This document shows, in pieces, positions 8,815 to 17,097 of a stretch of 64,000 nt of DNA. The first letter of the stretch is position 1; the number at the start of each line of letters is the position of its first letter. The notes under the pieces are model-generated. The model was given only the letters and a program-made list of their open reading frames with translations. It was not told the DNA's origin and searched no databases. The position numbers and the translations under genes were made by a program. Origin of the DNA: Acidobacteriota bacterium (lineage in GTDB: Bacteria; Acidobacteriota; Vicinamibacteria; Vicinamibacterales; CAVVIG01); assembly GCA_003222395.1 (NCBI GenBank), contig QHWB01000046.1, positions 34,482 to 98,481 on the forward strand, in the 5' to 3' direction.

Positions 8815-10093
8815 CGCGCGACGGAGGTGCGAACTCGCTCGGCCAGTCGATCATCGTCTGGCGCACGATCTCCACGATGGCGCGGCGGTCCGATTCCGCG
8901 AGGCGCCCGTACCTTGGAGCCGAGTCGCTGCCCGAGAGGATCTCCCATATGCGTCGGTACACGGCTTGACGCACCTCGATCGGCAGCGCGCGGAATGCGG
9001 CCGAGTAGATCATGTAGCTGCAGGGATACCGGAGCAGCCGATGCTGCAGGTCGAGCTGCCGCAGCGATCGCCCGCGACCGTCGAAGGGGCCTTGCGTCGC
9101 GAACGTCTGCGCAAACCCTGACGTGCCTTCGATCGCGGCGGTGAGGGGCTGCGCGTCGACGAAGAGCAGATAGTCGACCAGCTCTCTGACGCCGTCCTGC
9201 AAGGGACTGCTGCCGAGATCGAGCCGATGCTCGTACGCCGCGATGCGCGCTTCCCAGCCGATTCGCGTGATCAGGTTCGTCATGTGGCTCTGATGTTCGA
9301 AGACCATGAGCGCCGCGATGTCGCTCAGCGCCGACACGTACCCGTGAGCGTCGAACGTCCCGATTGACGTCCGATTCAACGTGCGATCCGAAACGATCGT
9401 CTCGGGCGTCTCGCCTCTGGCGACGATCGCGTTTCCGAGATGACGCATCGAGCCGTGTGTCCCCGTCACGTACCAGCCGCCCCAGCGTTTCGAGAACGGC
9501 GTCCGATCGTCGGCGTCGTAGCTGCCGAACTGTGAAAGCGGCAGGCCGTCCGGCGCGATGAAGACGCTGCGCAACAGCATGCCGGGCACGTGCAGCGTGT
9601 TGTAGGCCATATGACAGCGCAGGCACGACGATGGCCGGTCGAATCGAACGCGCGCCTGCGGCTTCTGATCGATCGTGTAGAGGATCACGCCCTGCCGCGG
9701 ATCGTGAACGGCGAGCTCGACGAGCGGCGCGCCGCGAATGTAGCCGACGGTTACGGCGTCGTTGAAGAAGATCGCCCGCGGATTCTCCGGACCGGTGTGG
9801 AGTCCCTGCACGCCGGTCTTCGACATGACGAGCATCTGCGACTCGATCGGCACGTTCAGCGCCTCCAGCACGGATCGCAGGTAGCCCGTGCCCTCGTCGA
9901 ACGCGATCCGCACGGCCCCTTCGTCGATCCGGCGATTCAGCTCGACGATCGGATCGGTCGTGGGTCGCGAGGCGTACTCGATGGCGGGATGCGTCAGCGC
10001 TTCGGCGAGCGGCCGCTCGGTGAGCTGTCCCGGCGCTGCCGCGCCGAGCGACGCGACGATCGCAACCGTGGCCGAGACGAGGCGACCTTCCAT
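8795..10093 (-). CDS. Monohaem c-type cytochrome-like exported protein (paralogue A)
   Basis: A 432-residue protein with one haem c motif (CLRCH, residues 157-161) and a short hydrophobic leader. Conserved blocks shared with the protein at 17098-18375 are HPAIEYASRP, PIESQMLVMSKTGVQ, the haem site followed by a VPGM segment, and YPCSYMIYSAAF near the C-terminus. I do not recognise a named family. ATG 10093 was chosen because it begins the hydrophobic leader; the frame is open further upstream but that region carries a divergent small ORF. Probably a periplasmic redox protein, possibly an enzyme, since most of its length is not a classical cytochrome fold. Confidence 0.7.
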   Translation of the reverse strand: MEGRLVSATVAIVASLGAAAPGQLTERPLAEALTHPAIEYASRPTTDPIVELNRRIDEGAVRIAFDEGTGYLRSVLEALNVPIESQMLVMSKTGVQGLHTGPENPRAIFFNDAVTVGYIRGAPLVELAVHDPRQGVILYTIDQKPQARVRFDRPSSCLRCHMAYNTLHVPGMLLRSVFIAPDGLPLSQFGSYDADDRTPFSKRWGGWYVTGTHGSMRHLGNAIVARGETPETIVSDRTLNRTSIGTFDAHGYVSALSDIAALMVFEHQSHMTNLITRIGWEARIAAYEHRLDLGSSPLQDGVRELVDYLLFVDAQPLTAAIEGTSGFAQTFATQGPFDGRGRSLRQLDLQHRLLRYPCSYMIYSAAFRALPIEVRQAVYRRIWEILSGSDSAPRYGRLAESDRRAIVEIVRQTMIDWPSEFAPPSRAKPPMP

Positions 10094-10118
10094 GCCCGTA
10101 TGGTAAGTCAAAGGTGGA

Positions 10119-10283
10119 ATGATGTACTTCCACACCGATGGCGAGACGCCGGAGACCGTGCCGTGGACCGGGCTCGAAGCCGCCACGCGCGCCTACGCGA
10201 GAATCGTCGACGGCGTGAACGGCCTCGATCTCAAGGATCTCCAGCGCCCGCCGGAAGTCGAACCCAGGACCCTCCAGCGGTAG
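10119..10283 (+). CDS. Small hypothetical protein upstream of acuI
   Basis: A 54-residue ORF beginning MMYFHTDGETPETVPWTG, with AAGGTGG three nt before the first ATG. It ends 10 nt before the acuI-like start, which itself has no good ribosome site, so the pair may be translationally coupled. The composition is balanced and protein-like. No family is recognised. Confidence 0.5.
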   Translation: MMYFHTDGETPETVPWTGLEAATRAYARIVDGVNGLDLKDLQRPPEVEPRTLQR

Positions 10284-10293
10284 CTGATAGCTG

Positions 10294-11280
10294 ATGAAGT
10301 CGTTCAAGGCGTTCCGGGTTTTCGACGAGGGTGGGACACCAACGGGCCGGATTGTCGATCTGTCCCTGGACGACTTGAGCGCGGGCGCCGTCGTCATCAA
10401 GACGGCGTACTCGAGCGTGAATTACAAGGACGCGCTCGCGGCGACCGGCGCGGGAAAGATCATGCGCCGGTTTCCGCTCGTCGGCGGCATCGACGTATCA
10501 GGAACGGTCGATTCGAGCGCGGATCCTCGATTCAAGGCGGGCGATGCGGTGCTCGTGACCGGGTACGACCTCGGCGTCGCGCACGACGGCGGCTATGCGG
10601 CGTACGTGCGCGTGCCGGCGGAATGGGTTGTGCCCGTGCCCGCAGGCCTGTCGCTGTTCGACGCGATGGCGATCGGAACCGCGGGCTTCACCGCCGCATT
10701 GTCCGTCGTCGAGATGGAGCGCAACGGCCTCAGGCCGGAAAACGGACCGGTCATCGTCACGGGCGCGACTGGTGGCGTCGGCAGCATCGCGGTGCAGTGT
10801 CTCGCGTCGCGCGGCTATGAAGTCACGGCGGTGACCGGAAAGGAACAGGAGCACGACTACCTTCGGTCGCTCGGCGCGACCGACATCCTCGCGCGCGGAT
10901 CGCTGCAGATGGGCACGCGCCCGCTCGAGAAGGCCACGTGGGCCGGCGCCGTCGATCCCGTTGGCGGCGCGACGCTCGCGTGGCTCACGCGGACGATGAT
11001 GCAGAACGGGTGCATCGCCAGCTCCGGACTGACGGGCGGCACCGATCTGCAGACGACGGTGTTGCCGTTCATTCTGCGCGGCGTGAAATTGCTCGGCATC
11101 GATTCCGTGACGTGCCCGATGCCGACGCGGCTCGATGTGTGGCGACGCCTTGCGACCGACCTGAAGCCGTCGAAGCTGAGCGCGACAGCCGAGGAGATAT
11201 CGATCGGCGATCTGCCCCGCGCGTTCCAGACGCTCCTGAAAGGGGCGGCTCGCGGCCGATTCGTCGTTCGCCCCGCGTGA
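10294..11280 (+). CDS. acuI: AcuI/YhdH-family acrylyl-CoA reductase-like oxidoreductase
   Basis: A 328-residue medium-chain, zinc-free NADPH-dependent reductase. The N-terminus carries the family marker SSVNYKDALAATG and then RRFPLVGGIDVSGTV. The nucleotide-binding Rossmann motif is VTGATGGVGSIAVQ. DPVGG and the GLTGGTDLQTTVLPFILRGV block are also typical of YhdH/AcuI. Family members reduce acryloyl-CoA to propionyl-CoA, which detoxifies acrylate; the substrate in this organism is inferred. Length fits the family (about 325-330). A 54-residue ORF ends 10 nt upstream. Confidence 0.85.
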   Translation: MKSFKAFRVFDEGGTPTGRIVDLSLDDLSAGAVVIKTAYSSVNYKDALAATGAGKIMRRFPLVGGIDVSGTVDSSADPRFKAGDAVLVTGYDLGVAHDGGYAAYVRVPAEWVVPVPAGLSLFDAMAIGTAGFTAALSVVEMERNGLRPENGPVIVTGATGGVGSIAVQCLASRGYEVTAVTGKEQEHDYLRSLGATDILARGSLQMGTRPLEKATWAGAVDPVGGATLAWLTRTMMQNGCIASSGLTGGTDLQTTVLPFILRGVKLLGIDSVTCPMPTRLDVWRRLATDLKPSKLSATAEEISIGDLPRAFQTLLKGAARGRFVVRPA

Positions 11281-11703
11281 CACCGATGAGGTGAACGCCC
11301 TTCCGCTCGCCGGGGTGCAGCGCCCCCGACGAGCCTCAGCGGACTGCCGCGCGGGGAGAAACATCCGTTGCGCCGATATTACGCAACCGGATAATCCGAA
11401 ACCGGAGATCGCCTTTGCACATTTCGAGAACTGACGGGTTGTGCGCGCCTCGCGCCATCATCGATGAGGCCGGCTCTTCGGTCAGCGACCTGCAGCGGCC
11501 CGCGGAGCCCCGCCAGCCGTCGAGACCACCGCGTGTCGGCAGCCTCCGCGACGCGGCCATAGCACTTCCGGCTTGGTCGGTTAGCCAATTCGGACCGTCG
11601 TTCGCAGCGCGACCGGCCTGCCTCGGCGCTTTCACGCTTTTTCGAACTCAGCGGTCAGGTATCGATCGCCGTAGGCGCTGCGCCGCCGTAGAGTAGAGCC
11701 GCC
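11281..11703. other. Intergenic stretch between acuI-like gene and gvpA-like gene
   Basis: About 420 bp with no convincing gene. Near its left end is the GC-rich hairpin listed separately. Short open frames exist on both strands, but none has a ribosome site or protein-like composition. Confidence 0.5.
11306..11333 (+). terminator. GC-rich hairpin downstream of acuI-like gene
   Basis: CTCGCCGGGG (11306-11315) pairs with CCCCGACGAG (11324-11333) with one C-A mismatch. It lies 26 nt after the acuI stop. No T-run follows, so it is a possible transcript end or 3' stabiliser rather than a textbook intrinsic terminator. Confidence 0.35.
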
Positions 11704-11928
11704 ATGAACGCTGACCGTGGGGCCTCCACGAGGAGCGTCGTCGACGTGCTGGATCACGTCATCGACAAGGGTATCGTCGTCGACGCGTGGGCCCGACTCT
11801 CCGTCGCCGGCATCGATCTTCTGACTGCGAACGCACACATTGTCGTCGCGTCCAGCGCCACCTGTCTCACGTACGGTGGTCCGCTCGACGACGCCGTGCG
11901 TCCAGGCTCACGAAAAATCAGGAGTTGA
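11704..11928 (+). CDS. GvpA-family gas-vesicle-like structural protein (orphan)
   Basis: A 74-residue protein whose core, residues 11-54, matches the GvpA/GvpJ/GvpM signature: VVDVLDHVIDKGIVVDAWAR, then LSVAGIDLLTANAHIVVASS. GvpA has the same layout of helix, two beta-strands joined by a turn, and helix; it stacks into the rib of gas vesicles. The ATG at 11704 sets the length; the ribosome site is weak. No other gas-vesicle gene (gvpF/L, gvpN, gvpK, gvpV and so on) is in the window, so this is an orphan. The tail after residue 58 is shorter and more basic than in true GvpA. It may form or cap an assembly, be vestigial, or depend on a cluster elsewhere. Confidence 0.75.
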   Translation: MNADRGASTRSVVDVLDHVIDKGIVVDAWARLSVAGIDLLTANAHIVVASSATCLTYGGPLDDAVRPGSRKIRS

Positions 11929-11938
11929 TGGGACGCGT

Positions 11939-12522
11939 CTACCTGTTCGCGTCACGAATCTGCGTGACGAACAGATCGACGTAGCTCTCGAGCGCGCGCA
12001 CCACCGCCGCGCCGTGTGCGGTCGCCGCGCTGCTGCCGATGCCGCCACGATGCATCAGCGACACCTGCACCAGCACCGGCTGATCGCGGTACGAGAGGTT
12101 GGCGGTTGCGTGAGTATAGAGAAAGGCGTCGTACCGCGACACGCACGTGCCGTTGGGCATGGTGGTCGTCATCAGGTTGACATACAGGTACGTGTCTTCG
12201 TCAGAGTTCCTGCGAACGGCGAAACCGGCCGCTGTGAGCCGCTGCGACACCGCGGTTTCGATCGCGTCGTGATTCAACCCGCACGCGACCGCCTGGGCGC
12301 TCACATCTTCGACGAGAACCCCGAGGTTCTTGAGTCCTCTCAGCTCGGCGCCCGGCCGCGCGTCGAAGGTCTCGCGGGCTTGTGACGCGGGCGATGCGGG
12401 AGCGGCGGCTGCAGGACGTGAGGTGGCCGTGTCGGCGTCCGCGCCCGGTTCGTAGACGCGCCTGGCAACAGTCCTGCGGCAGCCGTCATTGCCAAATACA
12501 CGACCGCAAAAGCGCGTTTCAT
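11939..12522 (-). pseudogene. Small secreted protein split by a frameshift
   Basis: The minus-strand ATG at 12522 opens a good signal peptide (MKRAFAVVYLAMTAAAGLLPGAS), but this frame then turns into low-complexity Pro/Arg sequence. A different frame, entered at about 12455-12462, reads VYEPGADADTATSRP, then an Ala/Pro linker, then GAELRGLKNLGVLVEDVSAQA and a well-formed domain with two Cys ending at 11939. One missing base near 12458 would join the two parts into a single exported protein of about 190 residues. This is either a real loss of function or a sequencing error in a GC run. The family of the mature domain is not recognised. Confidence 0.65.
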
Positions 12523-12609
12523 AGCTTCGATCGACGGTAGCACGCCGACGCGTCGGTAAACCATGACGAAGACGTCTGGCGCGGCGTTCGGCATCGGTTA
12601 AGAACTCAC

Positions 12610-13668
12610 TTAAGACGTTTTGAAATCGCGAACCTCGGCGTCACTCAGCGGCAACGGCAAGGCGCGCCGTTCGGCGGCGGAGCGGATGGCGGCTTCGATG
12701 ACTGCCGTTACGACAAGCGCCTGCGCGGGGGGAACCGGATTGGGACCAGCGCCGTCGAGCGCGTCGCGCAACTGCGCGTAGAACTGCAGGTAGTCTCCGG
12801 ACGGGATCGGCGTCTCCCGCTCGACGCCGGTGGCGCCATCGATCTGCAGCGCATACTCGCGCTCGGCAGCGCGGCCTTCCGACAATCCCAATGCGGCGTT
12901 CAGCCGCGCCTCTTGCGGGTCGAGTCCGTATTTCACCCAGCTGCCGCCGTCGCCGTGCACGATGAATCGCGGCAATCGCGCCGGCACGAGCAGCGACGCA
13001 TGAAGGATCGCGTGAACGCGGCCGTAGTCGAGGAGCACATGCGCCCAGTCATCGGTTTGCGCGCCGGGGCGCTGCGCCGCAAGGCTCGCCTGAACGCGAT
13101 CGGGCAGACCGAACAGCTGCAGGCTCTGATCGACGAGGTGTGGTCCGAGATCGTGCCAGAGTCCGGTCCCTGTGCCCGGTTGCTCGCGCCATCGGGCGCG
13201 GACGTGAGGCCGGTAGCGATCGAAGTGCGATTCGAAATGCATGACCTCGCCGAGCGCGCGGCGCGCGACGAGATCTTTCAGCGCGAGAAAGTCGCCGTCC
13301 CAACGCCGGTTGTGAAAGACGGCGACGACCCGGCCCGTCGTGTGCGCCAGCTTCACGACGTCGCGCGCCTCATCGAGCGTGAGCGCGAACGGCTTGTCGA
13401 CGACGACGTGCTTGCCGGCGCGGAGCGCCGCGCTGGCAATCGGCGCATGCGTGTCGTTGGGCGTCGCGACGACGACGAGATCGACCGAGGCGGCCGCGTA
13501 CGCGTCCTGCGGCGAAGCCGCCACCGCGACGCCGGGATGGTCCGCCGCGATCTGTTCCCTCCGACTCGAGCCAATCGCGACGAGCTCGAGCCCGCGCGTC
13601 GCGCGAATGAGCGGCGCGTGAAACGTACGTCCCGCGTATCCGTAGCCGACGAGCGCGACCCGAATCAT
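12610..13668 (-). CDS. Gfo/Idh/MocA-family oxidoreductase
   Basis: A 352-residue NAD(P)-dependent sugar or polyol dehydrogenase type enzyme. The start is ATG 13668 (MIRVALVGYGYAGRTFHAPLI), which opens the Rossmann domain directly; the frame is open further upstream but that part is not protein-like. VVDKPFALT is the EKP-like active-site segment, and DLGPHLVDQ holds the catalytic Asp/His pair typical of the family. The C-terminal alpha/beta domain includes FIVHGDGGSW. Cytoplasmic; the substrate cannot be assigned. It diverges from the beta-barrel-like gene at 13867. Confidence 0.85.
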   Translation of the reverse strand: MIRVALVGYGYAGRTFHAPLIRATRGLELVAIGSSRREQIAADHPGVAVAASPQDAYAAASVDLVVVATPNDTHAPIASAALRAGKHVVVDKPFALTLDEARDVVKLAHTTGRVVAVFHNRRWDGDFLALKDLVARRALGEVMHFESHFDRYRPHVRARWREQPGTGTGLWHDLGPHLVDQSLQLFGLPDRVQASLAAQRPGAQTDDWAHVLLDYGRVHAILHASLLVPARLPRFIVHGDGGSWVKYGLDPQEARLNAALGLSEGRAAEREYALQIDGATGVERETPIPSGDYLQFYAQLRDALDGAGPNPVPPAQALVVTAVIEAAIRSAAERRALPLPLSDAEVRDFKTS

Positions 13669-13866
13669 CGTGTGCGATCCCGCGGCAGTATACCGGCGCG
13701 CCTTCCCGTCCCATCCCGTGCCACCGCCTGCGGCCGGCCAATTTGGTGGCCGCCGTCCGATTTGGAATGGCCGCGACGCCCGGCCGAATCGTCCGCGCCG
13801 TCGTCGGACGGGCGATTGGGCTGTCGATCGCCCGGGCAGTGCGATTTGAGACAAGATAACGGCGAT

Positions 13867-14949
13867 ATGAACAACATTCGGCAATTCCGGGTGTCGACGA
13901 CCGTTGGCGCATTCGCGATCACGATTTGCGCGTCCACCGCGGCCGCGCAGACCGTCATCGTCAGGAACGCGCCTCCATCGGCGAAAGTCGAAGTGCAGGT
14001 GAACACAGGTGCTGTCGCGTCGGCTGCGGCGGATACCGACGGCAACGCCGGAGTCGCGGTCGATTTCGGGTCGCGCGCCGACGAGATCGACGTCGGCTTC
14101 TTCGTCGACGTGTGCACCGAAGCCGTTCGCATTCAGCTCATGAGCCCCGGCGTGCAGCCCGCTCCGGCGGCCGCCGGCTGCACCCGCAACGAGGTGTGGG
14201 GTGTGTTCGTCATGCGTCGGGTGACGACGTTCGTCGTCGATCTCGATGGAACGGCCGCGTCGATTCACGTCACGCAGGGTCCACCGCCCGCCGCCTGGGT
14301 CGGCCGCGGCCAGTCGGAGACCACGCGCCGATTCTTTCAGACCACGCCGCCGCTCGGGTTGGTGCTGTTCGGCGCAGCAGGCATCCCGACGTTCAGTCAC
14401 ACAATCGACTCGGCATGCGGAAACGCGACGACGTGCAGCCGCGAGACGTTCACGGGCGCCGGCGCCGCCGGAGCGACGTACTGGATCAAGAGTTTCCTCG
14501 GCGCCCAGATCACCTTCGCAAAGCCGGCGCCGGCGTCGGCGTTCGGCAGCGGCGACACGTTTCGCTTCGACAGCACGCTCGATTCACGTCTCATCACCAT
14601 AGCGGCCACGGCCGGCGTGCCCGTCGGCGCGATGAGGCTGTACGGTCTCGGCGGAGGGAACTACCATCGCGCCACCTTCGTCACGACCGAGACGATCAAC
14701 GACGCCACGGTGGTCGTCAACAACGTCACGCAGACGATCGCAGGCGGCACCGAGACGTTCGAGCACAGAACCGAAGGGTGGAACTGGATGATCGGCGGCG
14801 GCCTCGAAGGATGGATCACGAAATCGATCGGCTTCTACGTCGAGGCGCAGAGTGCCCGTTTGAAGGCCAGCGATGTCGGCGCCGCCGAAGGCGGCATCGA
14901 CGATCATCTCCTCTTGATCGTCGCCGGCGCGCGCGTCCGCGTCTTCTGA
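13867..14949 (+). CDS. Exported beta-rich (outer-membrane-like) hypothetical protein
   Basis: A 360-residue protein with a signal peptide (residues 1-28, ending STAAAQ). The mature part is rich in Thr, Val, Ala and Gly with alternating hydrophobic residues. Its last 150 residues read like barrel strands (GGGNYHRATFVT, GWNWMIGGGLEGWITKSIGFYVEA, LLLIVAGARVRVF), ending in Phe. An N-terminal beta-sandwich-like part comes first. I do not recognise the family. The start is ATG 13867; an upstream open stretch was excluded because the signal peptide begins here. Confidence 0.65.
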   Translation: MNNIRQFRVSTTVGAFAITICASTAAAQTVIVRNAPPSAKVEVQVNTGAVASAAADTDGNAGVAVDFGSRADEIDVGFFVDVCTEAVRIQLMSPGVQPAPAAAGCTRNEVWGVFVMRRVTTFVVDLDGTAASIHVTQGPPPAAWVGRGQSETTRRFFQTTPPLGLVLFGAAGIPTFSHTIDSACGNATTCSRETFTGAGAAGATYWIKSFLGAQITFAKPAPASAFGSGDTFRFDSTLDSRLITIAATAGVPVGAMRLYGLGGGNYHRATFVTTETINDATVVVNNVTQTIAGGTETFEHRTEGWNWMIGGGLEGWITKSIGFYVEAQSARLKASDVGAAEGGIDDHLLLIVAGARVRVF

Positions 14950-14968
14950 TCGGACTTGCCGCGGGAGC

Positions 14969-15400
14969 CTATTGCGCGTCCAGCAGCTCGATCTCGAAAA
15001 GGAGCGTGCTGTTCGGCGGGATTGAGCCGGAGCGCGTTGAGCCGTAGGCAAGCGACGGCGGGATGACGAGCCGGCGCAATCCGCCCACCTGCATCCCCGG
15101 CAGGCCCTGATCCCAGCCTTTGATCACCTGCTGGGCGCCGAGCGTGAACGTGAACGGCGATTTACCCACCGTCGAGTCGAACGACACGCCTTTCTGCTCG
15201 GGCTTCGACGCATCGTAGAACCACCCGGTGTAGTTCACCGTCAGCGTCTGGCCGGCGGCGGCCACCGCGCCGGTGCCGACGCGCAGATCGGTCTGACTGA
15301 ACGGGGCGTCGTTCGACGGACCGGTCGGCGAACTGCTGCATCCAACGGACAACGCGATGAGGCCAGCGAGCACGACGAATCTGAAGGTGGACATCAGCAT
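14969..15400 (-). CDS. FKBP-type peptidyl-prolyl cis-trans isomerase lipoprotein
   Basis: A 143-residue exported prolyl isomerase. The leader ends at LIALSVGC, a lipobox-like site, then a Ser/Pro linker. The FKBP domain is complete: VNYTGWFYD, SFDSTVGKSPFTFTLG, QVIKGWDQGLPGM, RRLVIPPSLAYG, PPNSTLLFEIELLD. It would catalyse prolyl isomerisation and assist protein folding in the cell envelope. The ATG at 15394 is an alternative start. It is convergent with the barrel-like gene and lies downstream of the metallophosphoesterase gene in the same direction. Confidence 0.9.
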   Translation of the reverse strand: MLMSTFRFVVLAGLIALSVGCSSSPTGPSNDAPFSQTDLRVGTGAVAAAGQTLTVNYTGWFYDASKPEQKGVSFDSTVGKSPFTFTLGAQQVIKGWDQGLPGMQVGGLRRLVIPPSLAYGSTRSGSIPPNSTLLFEIELLDAQ

Positions 15401-15442
15401 CCACGACAAGAATACCGCGATTGATCGCGGCTGGATTTCCGG

Positions 15443-16183
15443 TCAAAACGAGGCGCGCGTGAACGCCTCGAGCATGGCTTTCTCGGACGGAGGATGCAGG
15501 AGGTACTGTTCGGCGAAATCGTTGGGCCACGGAAACGTCGTCTTGCGAATCCGTTCTGCGGCGGCGTTCAGATCGTAGAGCGTGTGCTTCAGCTGTACGT
15601 CCGGTCCGAGCAGGAGCCAGTCGGCGCCCGGTTCGCCGAAAGGCATGCCGATGCTCCCGGCATTCACGACGCGGGTGCGTCCGATCGTACGGTCGAACTG
15701 CATGTGCGTGTGTCCGCAAACGACCACCGCCGCGTCGACTCCGTCGAACACGGGGAGCAGGCGATCCTCCGGCGTCAGGCGCGTGAACGCTTCGTCTTCA
15801 TTCCGCGGCGTGGCGTGGCAGAACAACGCGCTGCCCAAACCGTCGATCTCGAGGCGTACGGTCATCGGCCACGCTCGAATCAGCTTTTCGTGGTCGCGAA
15901 CCTGTTCGGCCGTCCACGCGATCGCGGGCCGATATTGTTCGGGGACCTTGGCCGATTCGCTGCCCGCCATCCGTTCGAGCACGGCAACCTCGCCGTTGCC
16001 GTAGATCCACTCGACCGGAACGTCGAGGTTCAGTAGAAGGGTGAGCGTTTCGCGCGCCATCGGTCCCGGCAACAGATCGCCGCCCACGACGACGCGGTCG
16101 ACGCGCACATCACGGAGGTCTTCGAGAACGGCCTCGAGCGCCGGAAGATTGCCGTGAATGTCGAAGAGCGCCGCGACCCGCAT
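15443..16183 (-). CDS. Calcineurin-like metallophosphoesterase (YfcE/MJ0936-like)
   Basis: A 246-residue cytoplasmic phosphoesterase with all dinuclear metal motifs in order: DIHGN (DxH), GGDLLPGP (GD), YGNGE (GN), CHATP (H) and VCGHTHMQF (GHTH). ATG 16183 ([12 protein letters not shown]) is taken as the start because the fold begins immediately; an ATG at 16204 would add seven residues. The substrate is unknown; relatives act on cyclic nucleotides or phosphodiesters. It diverges from an ADOP remnant that starts at 16203. Confidence 0.85.
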   Translation of the reverse strand: MRVAALFDIHGNLPALEAVLEDLRDVRVDRVVVGGDLLPGPMARETLTLLLNLDVPVEWIYGNGEVAVLERMAGSESAKVPEQYRPAIAWTAEQVRDHEKLIRAWPMTVRLEIDGLGSALFCHATPRNEDEAFTRLTPEDRLLPVFDGVDAAVVVCGHTHMQFDRTIGRTRVVNAGSIGMPFGEPGADWLLLGPDVQLKHTLYDLNAAAERIRKTTFPWPNDFAEQYLLHPPSEKAMLEAFTRASF

Positions 16184-16202
16184 ATGTGGAAGGATCCCAT
16201 AC

Positions 16203-17080
16203 ATGCTGTCAGATCTCGGCCGCGATAGTCGATACGCCATCCGGACGTGGAGCAGGAATCCGGGTTTTGCGATCGTCGCCATCCTCACGCTCGCGCTCGG
16301 GATCGGCGCCGCAACCGCGGTGTTCAGCATCGTCGAAGCGATTCTCCTGCGACCCCTGCCGTACGCCGGTCCCGATCGGATCGTCGCGATCTGGGACGGC
16401 CATATCACGGACAGGAACCTTGCGAAGATCTCTGGAGCATGGTGGTCGGCGTGGTCGGAAATCAGAAGACGCTGAGCGTGTACCAGGAGATGAACTGGAT
16501 AGATGCGCCGTTCATCTACCGGCCGCTGACCCAGAGCCCTCCGCCGGAAGCGACCGTGGCGATTCGAACGCCGGTGCCCGAGGCAATCGGCGCGACCGTT
16601 CAGCGGTTGGTTGCCGCGATCGACCCCGACGTACCGTTGGCGAACGTGCAAACGATGCGGCAGCGGATCTCGAGCGATCTGGCGTATCCGCAATTTCGCG
16701 CGGCGGTCCTCGGCGCGTTTTCGGCGTTCTCTCTGCTGCTCGCGTTCGTTGGCCTCTACGCCGTCCTTTGCCAGCTCGTCGCGCAGCGCACGCACGAGTT
16801 CGGCGTGCGTCTCGCCCTCGGCGCCAGCTCGCGCCACATCGCGCGGCTGGTCGGCGTGCAGGGCGGCGTACCGACGGTCATCGGCCTGGCCGTTGGAATG
16901 TCGTCGGCGCTCGCATTCGAGCGGTTCATGTCGAGCCTGTTGTACGGCGTGAAGGCCGTCGATCCGATGACGCTCGGTTCCATCGGCGCGCTGCTGCTGA
17001 CGCTCGCGTCGGTCGCGATGTTCATTCCGGCGCGGCGTGCGACGAGCGTCGATCCGATGACTGCGCTTCGATCGGAATAA
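16203..17080 (+). pseudogene. ADOP permease remnant with large internal deletion
   Basis: The first part (16203 to about 16430) encodes a truncated ADOP/MacB-type N-terminus: [16 protein letters not shown], then [19 protein letters not shown] and LLRPLPYAG. The second part, in another frame from about 16435 to 17080, encodes the last third: [39 protein letters not shown], and the end PARRATSVDPMTALRSE. About 500 residues of the periplasmic and first FtsX parts are missing and the frames do not match, so the gene is dead. It stands alone, 18 kb from the main ADOP block, with no PadR gene beside it. Confidence 0.85.
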
Positions 17081-17097
17081 GCAGCACGCTCGAAGCG

